From contig JBAIZL010000001.1 of NCBI GenBank assembly GCA_036971475.1, forward strand, positions 93,952,983 through 94,016,982: a stretch of 64,000 bases of DNA. The letters are read 5' to 3'. Both the position numbers and the translations under genes were made by a program. The notes below the pieces were generated by a model. That model saw only the letters and a program-made list of their open reading frames with translations, had not been told where the DNA came from and made no database searches. How positions within the stretch are numbered: position 1 is the first letter of the stretch; every line of letters begins with the position of its first letter. The stretch comes from Prosapia bicincta. Its lineage: Eukaryota > Arthropoda > Insecta > Hemiptera > Cercopidae. Below, piece after piece: positions 25,657 through 39,794 of the stretch.

Positions 25657-28490
25657 GATACTTTATAAGTATATTTTAATATACGTATATAGTAATGGTG
25701 TAAAAAATTATAACCAAATCTATCCTGACTGGATACTTTATAGGTATATTTTAATATAGGTATATAGTAATGGTGTATAAAATTACAACCAAATCTATCC
25801 TGACTGGATACTTTATAGGTATATTTTAATATAGGTATATAGTAATGGTGTATAAAATTACAACCAAATCTATTATGACTGGATACTTTATAGGTATATT
25901 TCAATATAGGTATATAGTAATGGTGTTTAAAATTACAACCAAATCTATCCTGACTGGATACTTTATAGGTATATTTTAATATAGGTATATAGTAATGGTG
26001 TATAAAATTACAACCAAATCTATCCTGACTGGATAATTTATAGGTATATTTTAATATAGGTATATAGTAATGGTGTATAAAATTACAACCAAATCTATAT
26101 TGACTATATACTTTATAGGTGTATTTTAATATACGTATATAGTAATGTTGTATACAAATACAACGAATTTTATCTTGACTGGATTTTTCATAGGTATATT
26201 TTAATATTGGTATATAGAAATGTTGAATAAAATTACAACCAAATCTATTCTGACTGGATACTTTATAGGCATATTTTAATATACGTATATAGGAATGTTG
26301 TATACAAATACAACGAATTTTATCTTGACTGGATTTTTCATAGGTATATTTTAATATTGGTATATAGCAATGTTGTATAAAATTACAACCAAATCTATCC
26401 TGACTGGATACTTTATAGGTATATTTTAATATAGGTATATAGTAATGGTGTATAAAATTACAACCAAATCTATCCTGACTGGATACTTTATAGGTATATT
26501 TTATTATACGTATATAGTAATGTTGTATACAAGTACAACGAATTTTATCTTGACTGGATTTTACATAGGTATATTTTAATATTGGTATATAGCAATGTTG
26601 TATAAAATTACAACCAAATCTATTCTGACTGGATACTTTATAGGTATATTTTAATATACGTATTTAGTAATGTTGTATACAAATACAACGAATTTTATCT
26701 TGACTGGATTTTTCATAGGTATATTTTAAAAAAGGTATATAGCAATGTTGTATAAAATCACAAACAAATCTATCCTGACTGGATACTTTATAGGTATATT
26801 GTAATATAGGTATATAGTAATGGTGTATAACATTACAACCAAATCTATCCTGACTGGATACTTTATAGGTATATTTTAATATAGGTATATAGTAATGGTG
26901 TATAAAATTACAACCAAATCTATCCTGACTGGATACTTTATAGGTATATTTTAATATACGTATATAGGAATGTTGTATACAAATACAACGAATTTTAATT
27001 TGACTGGATTTTTCATAGGTATATTTTAATATTGGTATATAGCAATGTTGTATAAAATTACAAACAAATCTATAATGAATGGATACTTTATAGGTATATT
27101 TTAATATACGTACATAGTAATGGTGTATAAAATTACAACCAAATCTATAATGATTGGATACTTTATAGGTATATTTTAATATAGGTATATAGTAATGGTG
27201 TATAAAATTACAACCAAATCTATCCTGACTGGATACTTTATAGGTATATTTTAGTATAGGTATATAGTAATGGTGCATAAAATTACAACCAAATCTATCC
27301 TGACTGGATACTTTATAGGTATATTTTAATATAGGTATATAGTAATGGTGTATAAAATTACAACCAAATCTATCCTGACTGGATACTTTATAGGTATATT
27401 TTAATATAGGTATATAGTAATGGTGTATAAAATTACAACCAAATCTATCCTGACTGGATACTTTATAGGTATATTTTATTATAGGTATATAGTAATGGTG
27501 TATAAAAATACAACCAAATCTATCCTGACTGGATACTTTATAGGTATATTTTAATATAGGTATGTAGTAATGGTGTATAAAATTACAACCAAATCTATCC
27601 TGACTGGATACTTTATAGGTATTTTTCAATTTAGGTATATAGTAATGGTGTATAAAATTACAACCAAATCTATCCTGACTGGATACTTTATAGGTATATT
27701 TTAATATAGGTATATAGTAATGGTGTATAAAATTACAACCAAATCTATCCTGACTGGATACTTTATAGGTATATTTTAATATACGTATATAGTAATGTTG
27801 TATACAAATACAACGAATTTTATCTTGACTTGATTTCTCATAGGTATATTTTAATATTGGTATATAGCAATGTTGTATAAAATTACAACCAAATCTATCC
27901 TGAATGGATACTTTATAAGTATATTTTAATATACGTATATAGTAATGGTGTATAAAGTTACAACCAAATCTATCCTGACTGGATACTTTATAGGTATATT
28001 TTAATATAGGTATATAGTAATGGTGTAAAAAATTACAACCAAATCTATCCTGACTGGATACTTTATAGGTATTTTTCAATATAGGTATATAGTAATGGTG
28101 TATAAAATTACAACCAAATCTATCCTTACTGGATACTTTATAGGTATATAGTAATGGTGTATAAAATTACAACCAAATCTATCCTGACTGGATAATTTAT
28201 AGGTATATTTTAATATAGGTATATAGTAATGGTGTATAAAATTACAACCAAATCTATATTGACTGGATACTTTATAGGTATATTTTAATATACGTATATA
28301 GTAATGTTGTATACAAATACAACGAATTTTATCTTGACTGGATTTTTCATAGGTATATTTTAATACTGGTATATAGCAATGTTGTATAAAATTACAACCA
28401 AATCTATCCTGACTGAATACTTTATAGGTATATTTTAATATAGGTATATAGTAATGGTGTATAAAATTACAACCAAATCTATCCTGACTG
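25657..28490 (+). repeat. 2,834-bp higher-order repeat, copy 2
   Basis: This is the second copy of the preceding block. The entry junction near 25,657 joins the monomer after ctgactgaatac directly to one with tataagtatattt, skipping monomers that lie between them at 22.4-22.8 kb. That is the expected product of an out-of-register exchange. Small differences from copy 1 include ccaaaattaaaaacac-type changes near 27,100 (tataatgaatgg for tatcatgaatgg) and caatttagg near 27,629. After 28,490 it continues as the counterpart of the 9.8-11.3 kb segment. Confidence 0.82.
28125..28160. other. 16-bp deletion junction, site 3
   Basis: Third copy of the same junction, 2,834 bp after site 2 as expected from the tandem pair and 18,642 bp after site 1 as expected from the superblock duplication. 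Confidence 0.85.
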
Positions 28491-31400
28491 GATACTTTAT
28501 AGGTATATTTTAATATAGGTATATAGGAATGGTGTATAAAATTACAACCAAATTTATTATGACTGGATACTTTATAGGTGTATTTTAATATAGGTATATA
28601 GTACTGGTGTATAAAATTACAACCAAATCTATCCTGACTGGATATTTTATAGGTATATTTTAATATAGGTATATAGTAATGGTGTATAAAATTACAACCA
28701 AATCTATCCTGACTGGATACTTTATATGTATATTTTAATATACGTATATAGTAATGTTGTATACAAATACAACGAATTTTATCTTGACTTGATTTTTCAT
28801 AGGTATATTTTAATATTGGTATATAGCAATGTTGTATAAAATTACAAGCAAATCTATCCTGAATGGATACTTTATAAGTATATTTTAATATACGTATATA
28901 GTAATGGTGTAAAAAATTATAACCAAATCTATCCTGACTGGATACTTTATAGGTATATTTTAATATAGGTATATAGTAATGGTATATATAATTACAACCA
29001 AATCTATCCTGACTGGATACTTTATAGGTATATTTTAATATAGGTATATAGTAATGGTGTATAAAATTACAACCAAATCTATTATGACTGGATACTTTAT
29101 AGGTATATTTCAATATAGGTATATAGTAATGGTGTTTAAAATTACAACCAAATCTATCCTGACTGGATACTTTATAGGTATATTTTAATATAGGTATATA
29201 GTAAAGGTGTATAAAATTACAACCAAATCTATCCTGACTGGATAATTTATAGGTATATTTTAATATAGGTATATAGTAATGGTGTATAAAATTACAACCA
29301 AATCTATATTGACTGGATACTTTATAGGTGTATTTTAATATACGTATATAGTAATGTTGTATACAAATACAACGAATTTTATCTTGACTGGATTTTTCAT
29401 AGGTATATTTTAATATTGGTATATAGAAATGTTGAATAAAATTACAACCAAATCTATCCTGACTGGATACTTTATAGGCATATTTTAATATACGTATATA
29501 GGAATGTAGTATACAAATACAACGAATTTTATCTTGACTGGATTTTTCATAGGTATATTTTAATATTGGTATATAGCAATGTTGTATAAAATTACAACCA
29601 AATCTATCCTGACTGGATACTTTATAGGTATATTTTAATATAGGTATATAGTAATGGTGTATAAAATTACAACCAAATCTATCCTGACTGGATACTTTAT
29701 AGGTATATTTTATTATACGTATATAGTAATGTTGTATACAAGTACAACGAATTTTATCTTGACTGGATTTCACATAGGTATATTTTAATATTGGTATATA
29801 GCAATGTTGTATAAAATTACAACCAAATCTATCCTGACTGGATACTTTATAGGTATATTTTAATATACGTATTTAGTAATGTTGTATACAAATACAACGA
29901 GTTTTATCTTGACTGGATTTTTCATAGGTATATTTTAAAAAAGGTATATAGCAATGTTGTATAAAATCACAAACAAATCTATCCTGACTGGATACTTTAT
30001 AGGTATATTGTAATATAGGTATATAGTAATGGTGTATAAAATTACAACCAAATCTATCCTGACTGGATACTTTATAGGTATATTTTAATATAGGTATATA
30101 GTAATGGTGTATAAAATTACAACCATATCTATCCTGACTGGATACTTTATAGGTATATTTTAATAAACGTATATAGGAATGTTGTATACAAATACAACGA
30201 ATTTTAATTTGACTGGATTTGTCATAGGTATATTTTAATATTGGTATATAGCAATGTTGTATAAAATTACAAACAAATCTATCCTGAATGGATACTTTAT
30301 AGGTATATTTTAATATACGTACATAGTAATGGTGTATAAAATTACAACCAAATCTATCCTGACTGGATACTTTATAGGTATATTTTAGTATAGGTATATA
30401 GTAATGGTGTATAAAATTACAACCAAATCTATCCTGACTGGATACTTTATAGGTATATTTTAATATAGGTATATAGTAATGGTGTTTAAAATTACAACCA
30501 AATCTATCCTGACTGGATACTTTATAGGTATATTTTAATATAGGTATATAGTAATGGTGTATAAAATTACAACCATATCTATCCTGACTGGATACTTTAT
30601 AGGTATATTTTAATATAGGTATATAGTAATGGTGTATAAAATTACAACCAAATCTATCCTGACTGGATACTTTATAGGTATATTTTAATATAGGTATATA
30701 GTAATGGTGTATAAAATTACAACCAAATCTATCCTGACTGGATAATATATAGGTATATTTTAATATAGGTATATAGTAATGGTGTATAAAATTACAACCA
30801 AATCTATATTGACTGGATACTTTATAGGTATATTTTAATATACGTATATAGTAATGTTGTATACAAATACAACGAATTTTATCTTGACTGGATTTTTCAT
30901 AGGTATATTTTAATATTGGTATATAGCAATGTTGTATAAAATTACAACCAAATCTATCCTGACTGGATACTTTATAGGCATATTTTAATATGCGTATATA
31001 GGAATGTTGTATACAAATACAACGAATTTTATCTTGACTGGATTTTTCATAGGTATATTTTAATACTGGTATATAGCAATGTTGTATAAAATTACAACCA
31101 AATCTATCCTGACTGGATACTTTATAGGTATATTTTAATATACGTATATAGTAATGTTGTATACAAATACAACGAATTTTAACTTGACTGGATTTTTCAT
31201 AGGTATATTTTATTATTGGTATATAGCAATGTTGTATAAAATTACAAACAAATCTATCCTGAATGGATACTTTATAGGTATATTTTAATATACGTATATA
31301 GTAATGGTGTATAATATTACAACCAAATCTATAATGACTGGATACTTTATAGGTATATTTACATATAGGTATATAGTAATGGTGTATAAAATTACAACCA

Positions 31401-34320
31401 AATCTATCCTGACTGGATTCTTTATAGGTATATTTTAGTATAGGTATATAGTAATGGTGTAAAAACTTACAACCAAATCTATCCTGACTGGATACTTTAT
31501 AGGTATATTTTAATATAGGTATATAGTAATGGTGTATAAAATTACAAAAAAATCTATCCTGACTGGATACTTTATAGGTATATTTTAATATAGGTATATA
31601 GTAATGGTGTATATAATTACAACCAAATTTATCCTGACTGGATACTTTATAGGTATATTTTAATATAGGTATATAGTAATGTTGTATAAAATTACAACCA
31701 AATCTATCCTGACTGGATACTTTATATGTATATTTTAATATACGTATATAGTAATGTTGTATACAAATACAACGAATTTTATCTTGACTGGATTTTTCAT
31801 AGGTATATTTTATTATTGGTATATAGCAATGTTGTATAAAATTACAACCAAATCTATCCCGACTGGATACTTTATAGGTATATTTTAATATAGGTATATA
31901 GTAATGGTGTATAAAAATACAACCAAATCTATCCTGACTGGATACTTTATATGTTTATTTAATTATACGTATATAGTAATGTTGTATACAAATACAACGA
32001 ATTTTATCTTGACTGGATTTTTCAAAGGTATATTTTAAAATAGGTATATAGCAATGTTGTATAAAATCACAACCAAATCTATCCTGACTGGATACTTTAT
32101 AGGTATATTTTAATATAGGTATAAAGTAATGGTGTATAAAATTACAACCAAATCTATCCTGACTGGATACTTTATAGGTATATTTTAATATAGGTATATA
32201 GTAATTGTGTATAAAATTACAACCAAATTTATTATGACTGGATACTTTATAGGTGTATTTTAATATAGGTATATAGTACTGGTGTACAAAATTACAACCA
32301 AATCTATCCTGACTGGACATTTTATAGGTATATTTTAATATAGGTATATAGTAATGGTGTATAAAATTACAACCAAATCTATCCTGACTGGATACTTTAT
32401 ATGTATATTTTAATATACGTATATAGTAATGTTGTATACAAATACAACGAATTTTATCTTGACTTGATTTTTCATAGGTATATTTTAATATTGGTATATA
32501 GCAATGTTGTATAAAATTACAAGCAAATCTATCCTGAATGGATACTTTATAAGTATATTTTAATATACGTATATAGTAATGGTGTAAAAAATTATAACCA
32601 AATCTATCCTGACTGGATACTTTATAGGTATATTTTAATATAGGTATATAGTAATGGTATATAAAATTACAACCAAATCTATCCTGACTGGATACTTTAT
32701 AGGTATATTTTAATATAGGTATATAGTAATGGTGTACAAAATTACAACCAAATCTATTATGACTGGATACTTTATAGGTATATTTCAATATAGGTATATA
32801 GTAATGGTGTTTAAAATTACAACCAAATCTATCCTGACTGGATACTTTATAGGTATATTTTAATATAGGTATATAGTAATGGTGTATAAAATTACAACCA
32901 AATCTATCCTGACTGGATAATTTATAGGTATATTTTAATATAGGTATATAGTAATGGTGTATAAAATTACAACCAAATCTATATTGACTGGATACTTTAT
33001 AGGTGTATTTTAATATACGTATATAGTAATGTTGTATACAAATACAACGAATTTTATCTTGACTGGATTTTTCATAGGTATATTTTAATATTGGTATATA
33101 GAAATGTTGAATAAAATTACAACCAAATCTATCCTGACTGGATACTTTATAGGCATATTTTAATATACGTATATAGGAATGTAGTATACAAATACAACGA
33201 ATTTTATCTTGACTGGATTTTTCATAGGTATATTTTAATATTGGTATATAGCAATGTTGTATAAAATTACAACCAAATCTATCCTGACTGGATACTTTAT
33301 AGGTATATTTTAATATAGGTATATAGTAATGGTGTATAAAATTACAACCAAATCTATCCTGACTGGATACTTTATAGGTATATTTTATTATACGTATATA
33401 GTAATGTTGTATACAAGTACAACGAATTTTATCTTGACTGGATTTTACATAGGTATATTTTAATATTGGTATATAGCAATGTTGTATAAAATTACAACCA
33501 AATCTATCCTGACTGGATACTTTATAGGTATATTTTAATATACGTATTTAGTAATGTTGTATACAAATACAACGAGTTTTATCTTGACTGGATTTTTCAT
33601 AGGTATATTTTAAAAAAGGTATATAGCAATGTTGTATAAAATCACAAACAAATCTATCCTGACTGGATACTTTATAGGTATATTGTAATATAGGTATATA
33701 GTAATGGTGTATAAAATTACAACCAAATCTATCCTAACTGGATACTTTATAGGTATATTTTAATATAGGTATATAGTAATGGTGTATAAAATTACAACCA
33801 TATCTATCCTGACTGGATACTTTATAGGTATATTTTAATATACGTATATAGGAATGTTGTATACAAATACAACGAATTTTAATTTGACTGGATTTTTCAT
33901 AGGTATATTTTAATATTGGTATATAGCAATGTTGTATAAAATTACAAACAAATCTATCCTGAATGGATACTTTATAGGTATATTTTAATATACGTACATA
34001 GTAATGGTGAATAAAATTACAACCAAATCTATCCTGACTGGATACTTTATAGGTATATTTTAGTATAGGTATATAGTAATGGTGTATAAAATTACAACCA
34101 AATCTATCCTGACTGGATACTTTATAGGTATATTTTAATATAGGTATATAGTAATGGTGTTTAAAATTACAACCAAATCTATCCTGACTGGATACTTTAA
34201 AGGTATATTTTAATATAGGTATATAGTAATGGTGTATAAAATTACAACCATATCTATCCTGACTGGATACTTTATAGGTATATTTTAATATAGGGATATA
34301 GTAATGGTGTATAAAATTAC
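28491..34320 (+). repeat. Second-superblock satellite segment
   Basis: This stretch follows the 9.8-18 kb region at large offsets: 18,642 bp to ~29,980 and 14,892 bp from there to ~33.0 kb. Inside it, three monomers are missing near 31.5 kb and three extra occur near 31.9 kb relative to the first superblock. From ~33.8 kb it matches 18.1 kb (offset 15,717) and 19.6 kb (offset 14,217). Private changes include tatgcgtatatagg near 30,990 and ctggacatttta near 32,315. It ends where the 5,474-bp pair starts. Confidence 0.75.
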
Positions 34321-37300
34321 AACCAAATCTATCCTGACTGGATACTTTATAGGTATATTTTAATATAGGTATATAGTAATGGTGTATAAAATTACAACCA
34401 AATCTATCCTGACTGGATAATATATAGGTATATTTTAATATAGGTATATAGTAATGGTGTATAAAATTACAACCAAATCTATATTGACTGGATACTTTAT
34501 AGGTATATTTTAATATACGTATATAGTAATGTTGTATACAAATACAACGAATTTTATCTTGACTGGATTTTTCATAGGTATATTTTAATATTGGTATATA
34601 GCAATGTTGTATAAAATTACAACCAAATCTATCCTGACTGGATACTTTATAGGCATATTTTAATATACGTATATAGGAATGTTGTATACAAATACAACGA
34701 ATTTTATCTTGACTGGATTTTTCATAGGTATATTTTAATACTGGTATATAGCAATGTTGTATAAAATTACAACCAAATCTATCCTGACTGGATACTTTAT
34801 AGGTATATTTTAATATACGTATATAGTAATGTTGTATACAAATACAACGAATTTTAACTTGACTGGATTTTTCATAGGTATATTTTATTATTGGTATATA
34901 GCAATGTTGTATAAAATTACAAACAAATCTATCCTGAATGGATACTTTATAGGTATATTTTAATATACGTATATAGTAATGGTGTATAATATTACAACCA
35001 AATCTATAATGACTGGATACTTTATAGGTATATTTACATATAGGTATATAGTAATGGTGTATAAAATTACAACCAAATCTATCCTGACTGGATTCTTTAT
35101 AGGTATATTTTAGTATAGGTATATAGTAATGGTGTAAAAACTTACAACCAAATCTATCCTGACTGGTTACTTTATAGGTATATTTTAATATAGGTATAGA
35201 GTAATGGTGTATAAAATTACAACCAAATCTATCCTGACTGGATACTTTATAGGTATATTTTAATATAGGTATATAGTAATGGTGTATAAAATTACAACCA
35301 AATCTATCCTGACTGGATGCTTTATAGGTATATTTTAATATACGTATATAGTAATGGTGTATAAAATTACAACCAAATATATCCTGACTGGATACTTTAT
35401 AGGTATATTTTAATATAGGTATATAGTAATGGTGTATAAAATTACAAAAAAATCTATCCTGACTGGATACTTTATAGGTATATTTTAATATAGGTATATA
35501 GTAATGGTGTATATAATTACAACCAAATTTATCCTGACTGGATACTTTATAGGTATATTTTAATATAGGTATATAGTAATGTTGTATAAAATTACACCCA
35601 AATCTATCCTGACTGGATACTTTATATGTATATTTTACTATACGTATATAGTAATGTTGTATACAAATACAACGAATTTTATCTTGACTTGATTTTTCAT
35701 AGGTATATTTTAATATTGGTATATAGCAATGTTGTATAAAATTTCAACCAAATCTATCCTGACTGGATACTTTATAGGCATATTTTAATATACGTATATA
35801 GGAATGTTGTATACAAATACAACGAATTTTATCTTGACTGGATTTTTCATAGGTATATTTTAATATTGGTATATAGCAATGTTGTATAAAATTACAACCA
35901 AATCTTTCCCGACTGGATACTTTATAGGTATATTTTAATATAGGTATATAGTAATGGTGTATAAAAATACAACCACATCTATCCTGACTGGATACTTTAT
36001 ATGTTTATTTAATTATACGTATATAGTAATGTTGTATACAAATACAACGAATTTTATCTTGACTGGATTTTTCAAAGGTATATTTTAAAATAGGTATATA
36101 GCAATGTTGTATAAAATTACAACCAAATCTATCCTGACTGGATACTTTATAGGTATATTTTAATATAGGTATAAAGTAATGGTGTATAAAATTACAACCA
36201 AATCTATCCTGACTGGATACTTTATAGGTATATTTTAATATAGGTATATAGTAATGGTGTTTAAAATTACAACCAAATCTATCCTGACTGGATACTTTAT
36301 AGGTATATTTTAATATAGGTATATAGTAATGGTGTATAAAATTACAACCAAATCTATCCTGACTGGATACTTTATAGGTATATTTTAATATAGGTATATA
36401 GTAATGGTGTATAAAATTACAACCAAATCTATATTGACTGGATACTTTATAGGTATATTTTAATATACGTATATAGTAATGTTGTATACAAATACAACGA
36501 ATTTCATCTTGACTGGATTTTTCATAGGTATATTTTAATACTGGTATATAGCAATGTTGTATAAAATTACAACCAAATCTATCCTGACTGAATACTTTAT
36601 AGGTATATTTTAATATAGGTATATAGTAATGGTGTATAAAAATACAACCAAATCTATCCTGACTGGATACTTTATAGGTATATTTTAATATAGGTATATA
36701 GTAATGGTGTATAAAATTACAACCAAATTTATTATGAATGGATACTTGATAGGTATATTTTAATATAGGTATATAGTACTGGTGGATAAAATTACAACCA
36801 AATCTATCCTGACTGGATATTTTATAGGTATATTTTAATATAGGTATATAGTAATGGTGTATAAAATTACAACCAAATCTATCCTGACTGGATACTTTAT
36901 ATGTATATTTTAATATACGTATATAGTAATGTTGTATACAAATACAACGAATTTTATCTTGACTGGATTTTTCATAGGTATATTTTAATATTGGCATATA
37001 GCAATGTTGTATAAAATTACAAACAAATCTATCCTGAATGGATACTTTATAAGTATATTTTAATATACGTATATAGTAATGGTGTAAAAAATTATAACCA
37101 AATCTATCCTGACTGGATACTTTATAGGTATATTTTAATATAGGTATATAGTAATGGTGTATAAAATTACAACCAAATCTATCCTGACTGGATACTTTAT
37201 AGGTATATTTTAATATAGGTATATAGTAATGGTGTATAAAATTACAACCAAATCTATTATGACTGGATACTTTATAGGTATATTTCAATATAGGTATATA

Positions 37301-39794
37301 GTAATGGTGTTTAAAATTACAACCAAATCTATCCTGACTGGATACTTTATAGGTATATTTTAATATAGGTATATAGTAATGGTGTATAAAATTACAACCA
37401 AATCTATCCTGACTGGATAATTTATAGGTATATTTTAATATAGGTATATAGTAATGGTGTATAAAATTACAACCAAATCTATATTGACTATATACTTTAT
37501 AGGTGTATTTTAATATACGTATATAGTAATGTTGTATACAAATACAACGAATTTTATCTTGACTGGATTTTTCATAGGTATATTTTAATATTGGTATATA
37601 GAAATGTTGAATAAAATTACAACCAAATCTATTCTGACTGGATACTTTATAGGCATATTTTAATATACGTATATAGGAATGTTGTATACAAATACAACGA
37701 ATTTTATCTTGACTGGATTTTTCATAGGTATATTTTAATATTGGTATATAGCAATGTTGTATAAAATTACAACCAAATCTATCCTGACTGGATACTTTAT
37801 AGGTATATTTTAATATAGGTATATAGTAATGGTGTATAAAATTACAACCAAATCTATCCTGACTGGATACTTTATAGGTATATTTTATTATACGTATATA
37901 GTAATGTTGTATACAAGTACAACGAATTTTATCTTGACTGGATTTTACATAGGTATATTTTAATATTGGTATATAGCAATGTTGTATAAAATTACAACCA
38001 AATCTATTCTGACTGGATACTTTATAGGTATATTTTAATATACGAATTTAGTAATGTTGTATACAAATACAACGAATTTTATCTTGACTGGATTTTTCAT
38101 AGGTATATTTTAAAAAAGGTATATAGCAATGTTGTATAAAATCACAAACAAATCTATCCTGACTGGATACTTTATAGGTATATTGTAATATAGGTATATA
38201 GTAATGGTGTATAACATTACAACCAAATCTATCCTGACTGGATACTTTATAGGTATATTTTAATATACGTATATAGGAATGTTGTATACAAATACAACGA
38301 ATTTTAATTTGACTGGATTTTTCATAGGTATATTTTAATATTGGTATATAGCAATGTTGTATAAAATTACAAACAAATCTATCATGAATGGATACTTTAT
38401 AGGTATATTTTAATATACGTACATAGTAATGGTGTATAAAATTACAACCAAATCTATAATGATTGGATACTTTATAGGTATATTTTAATATAGGTATATA
38501 GTAATGGTGTATAAAATTACAACCAAATCTATCCTGACTGGATACTTTATAGGTATATTTTAGTATAGGTATATAGTAATGGTGCATAAAATTACAACCA
38601 AATCTATCCTGACTGGATACTTTATAGGTATATTTTAATATAGGTATATAGTAATGGTGTATAAAATTACAACCAAATCTATCCTGACTGGATACTTTAT
38701 AGGTATATTTTAATATAGGTATATAGTAATGGTGTATAAAATTACAACCAAATCTATCCTGACTGGATACTTTATAGGTATATTTTATTATAGGTATATA
38801 GTAATGGTGTATAAAAATACAACCAAATCTATCCTGACTGGATACTTTATAGGTATATTTTAATATAGGTATGTAGTAATGGTGTATAAAATTACAACCA
38901 AATCTATCCTGACTGGATACTTTATAGGTATTTTTCAATATAGGTATATAGTAATGGTGTATAAAATTACAACCAAATCTATCCTGACTGGATACTTTAT
39001 AGGTATATTTTAATATAGGTATATAGTAATGGTGTATAAAATTACAACCAAATCTATCCTGACTGGATAATTTATAGGTATATTTTAATATAGGTATATA
39101 GTAATGGTGTATAAAATTACAACCAAATCTATATTGACTGGATACTTTATAGGTATATTTTAATATACGTATATAGTAATGTTGTATACAAATACAACGA
39201 ATTTTATCTTGACTGGATTTTTCATAGGTATATTTTAATACTGGTATATAGCAATGTTGTATAAAATTACAACCAAATCTATCCTGACTGGATACTTTAT
39301 AGGTATATTTTAATATACGTATATAGTAATGTTGTATACAAATACAACGAATTTTAACTTGACTGGATTTTTCATAGGTATATTTTATTATTGGTATATA
39401 GCAATGTTGTATAAAATTACAAACAAATCTATCCTGAATGGATACTTTATAGGTATATTTTAATATACGTATATAGTAATGGTGTATAAAATTACAACCA
39501 AATCTATAATGACTGGATACTTTATAGGTATATTTACATATAGGTATATAGTAATGGTGTATAAAATTACAACCAAATCTATCCCGACTGGATTCTTTAT
39601 AGGTATATTTTAGTATAGGTATATAGTAATGGTGTATAAACTTACAACCAAATCTATCCTGACTGGATACTTTATAGGTATATTTTAATATAGGTATATA
39701 GTAATGGTGTATAAAATTACAACCAAATCTATCCTGACTGGATACTTTATAAGTATATTTTAATATAGGTATATAGTAATGGTGTATAAATTAC
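34321..39794 (+). repeat. 5,474-bp higher-order repeat, copy 1
   Basis: The block of 73 monomers minus one base is followed immediately by a nearly identical copy at an offset of 5,474 bp. It begins after the ggtgtataaaattac of the previous monomer and ends with a monomer carrying a one-base deletion (ggtgtataaattac at 39,781-39,794). Private variants present in both copies include ctggttacttt, tattttactatacg, aatctttcccgac, atttcatcttg, tgaatggatacttgatagg and tacgaatttag. Reading along, I found one substitution between copies: ttggcatatag at 36,991 against ttggtatatag. I did not align every base. Confidence 0.9.
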
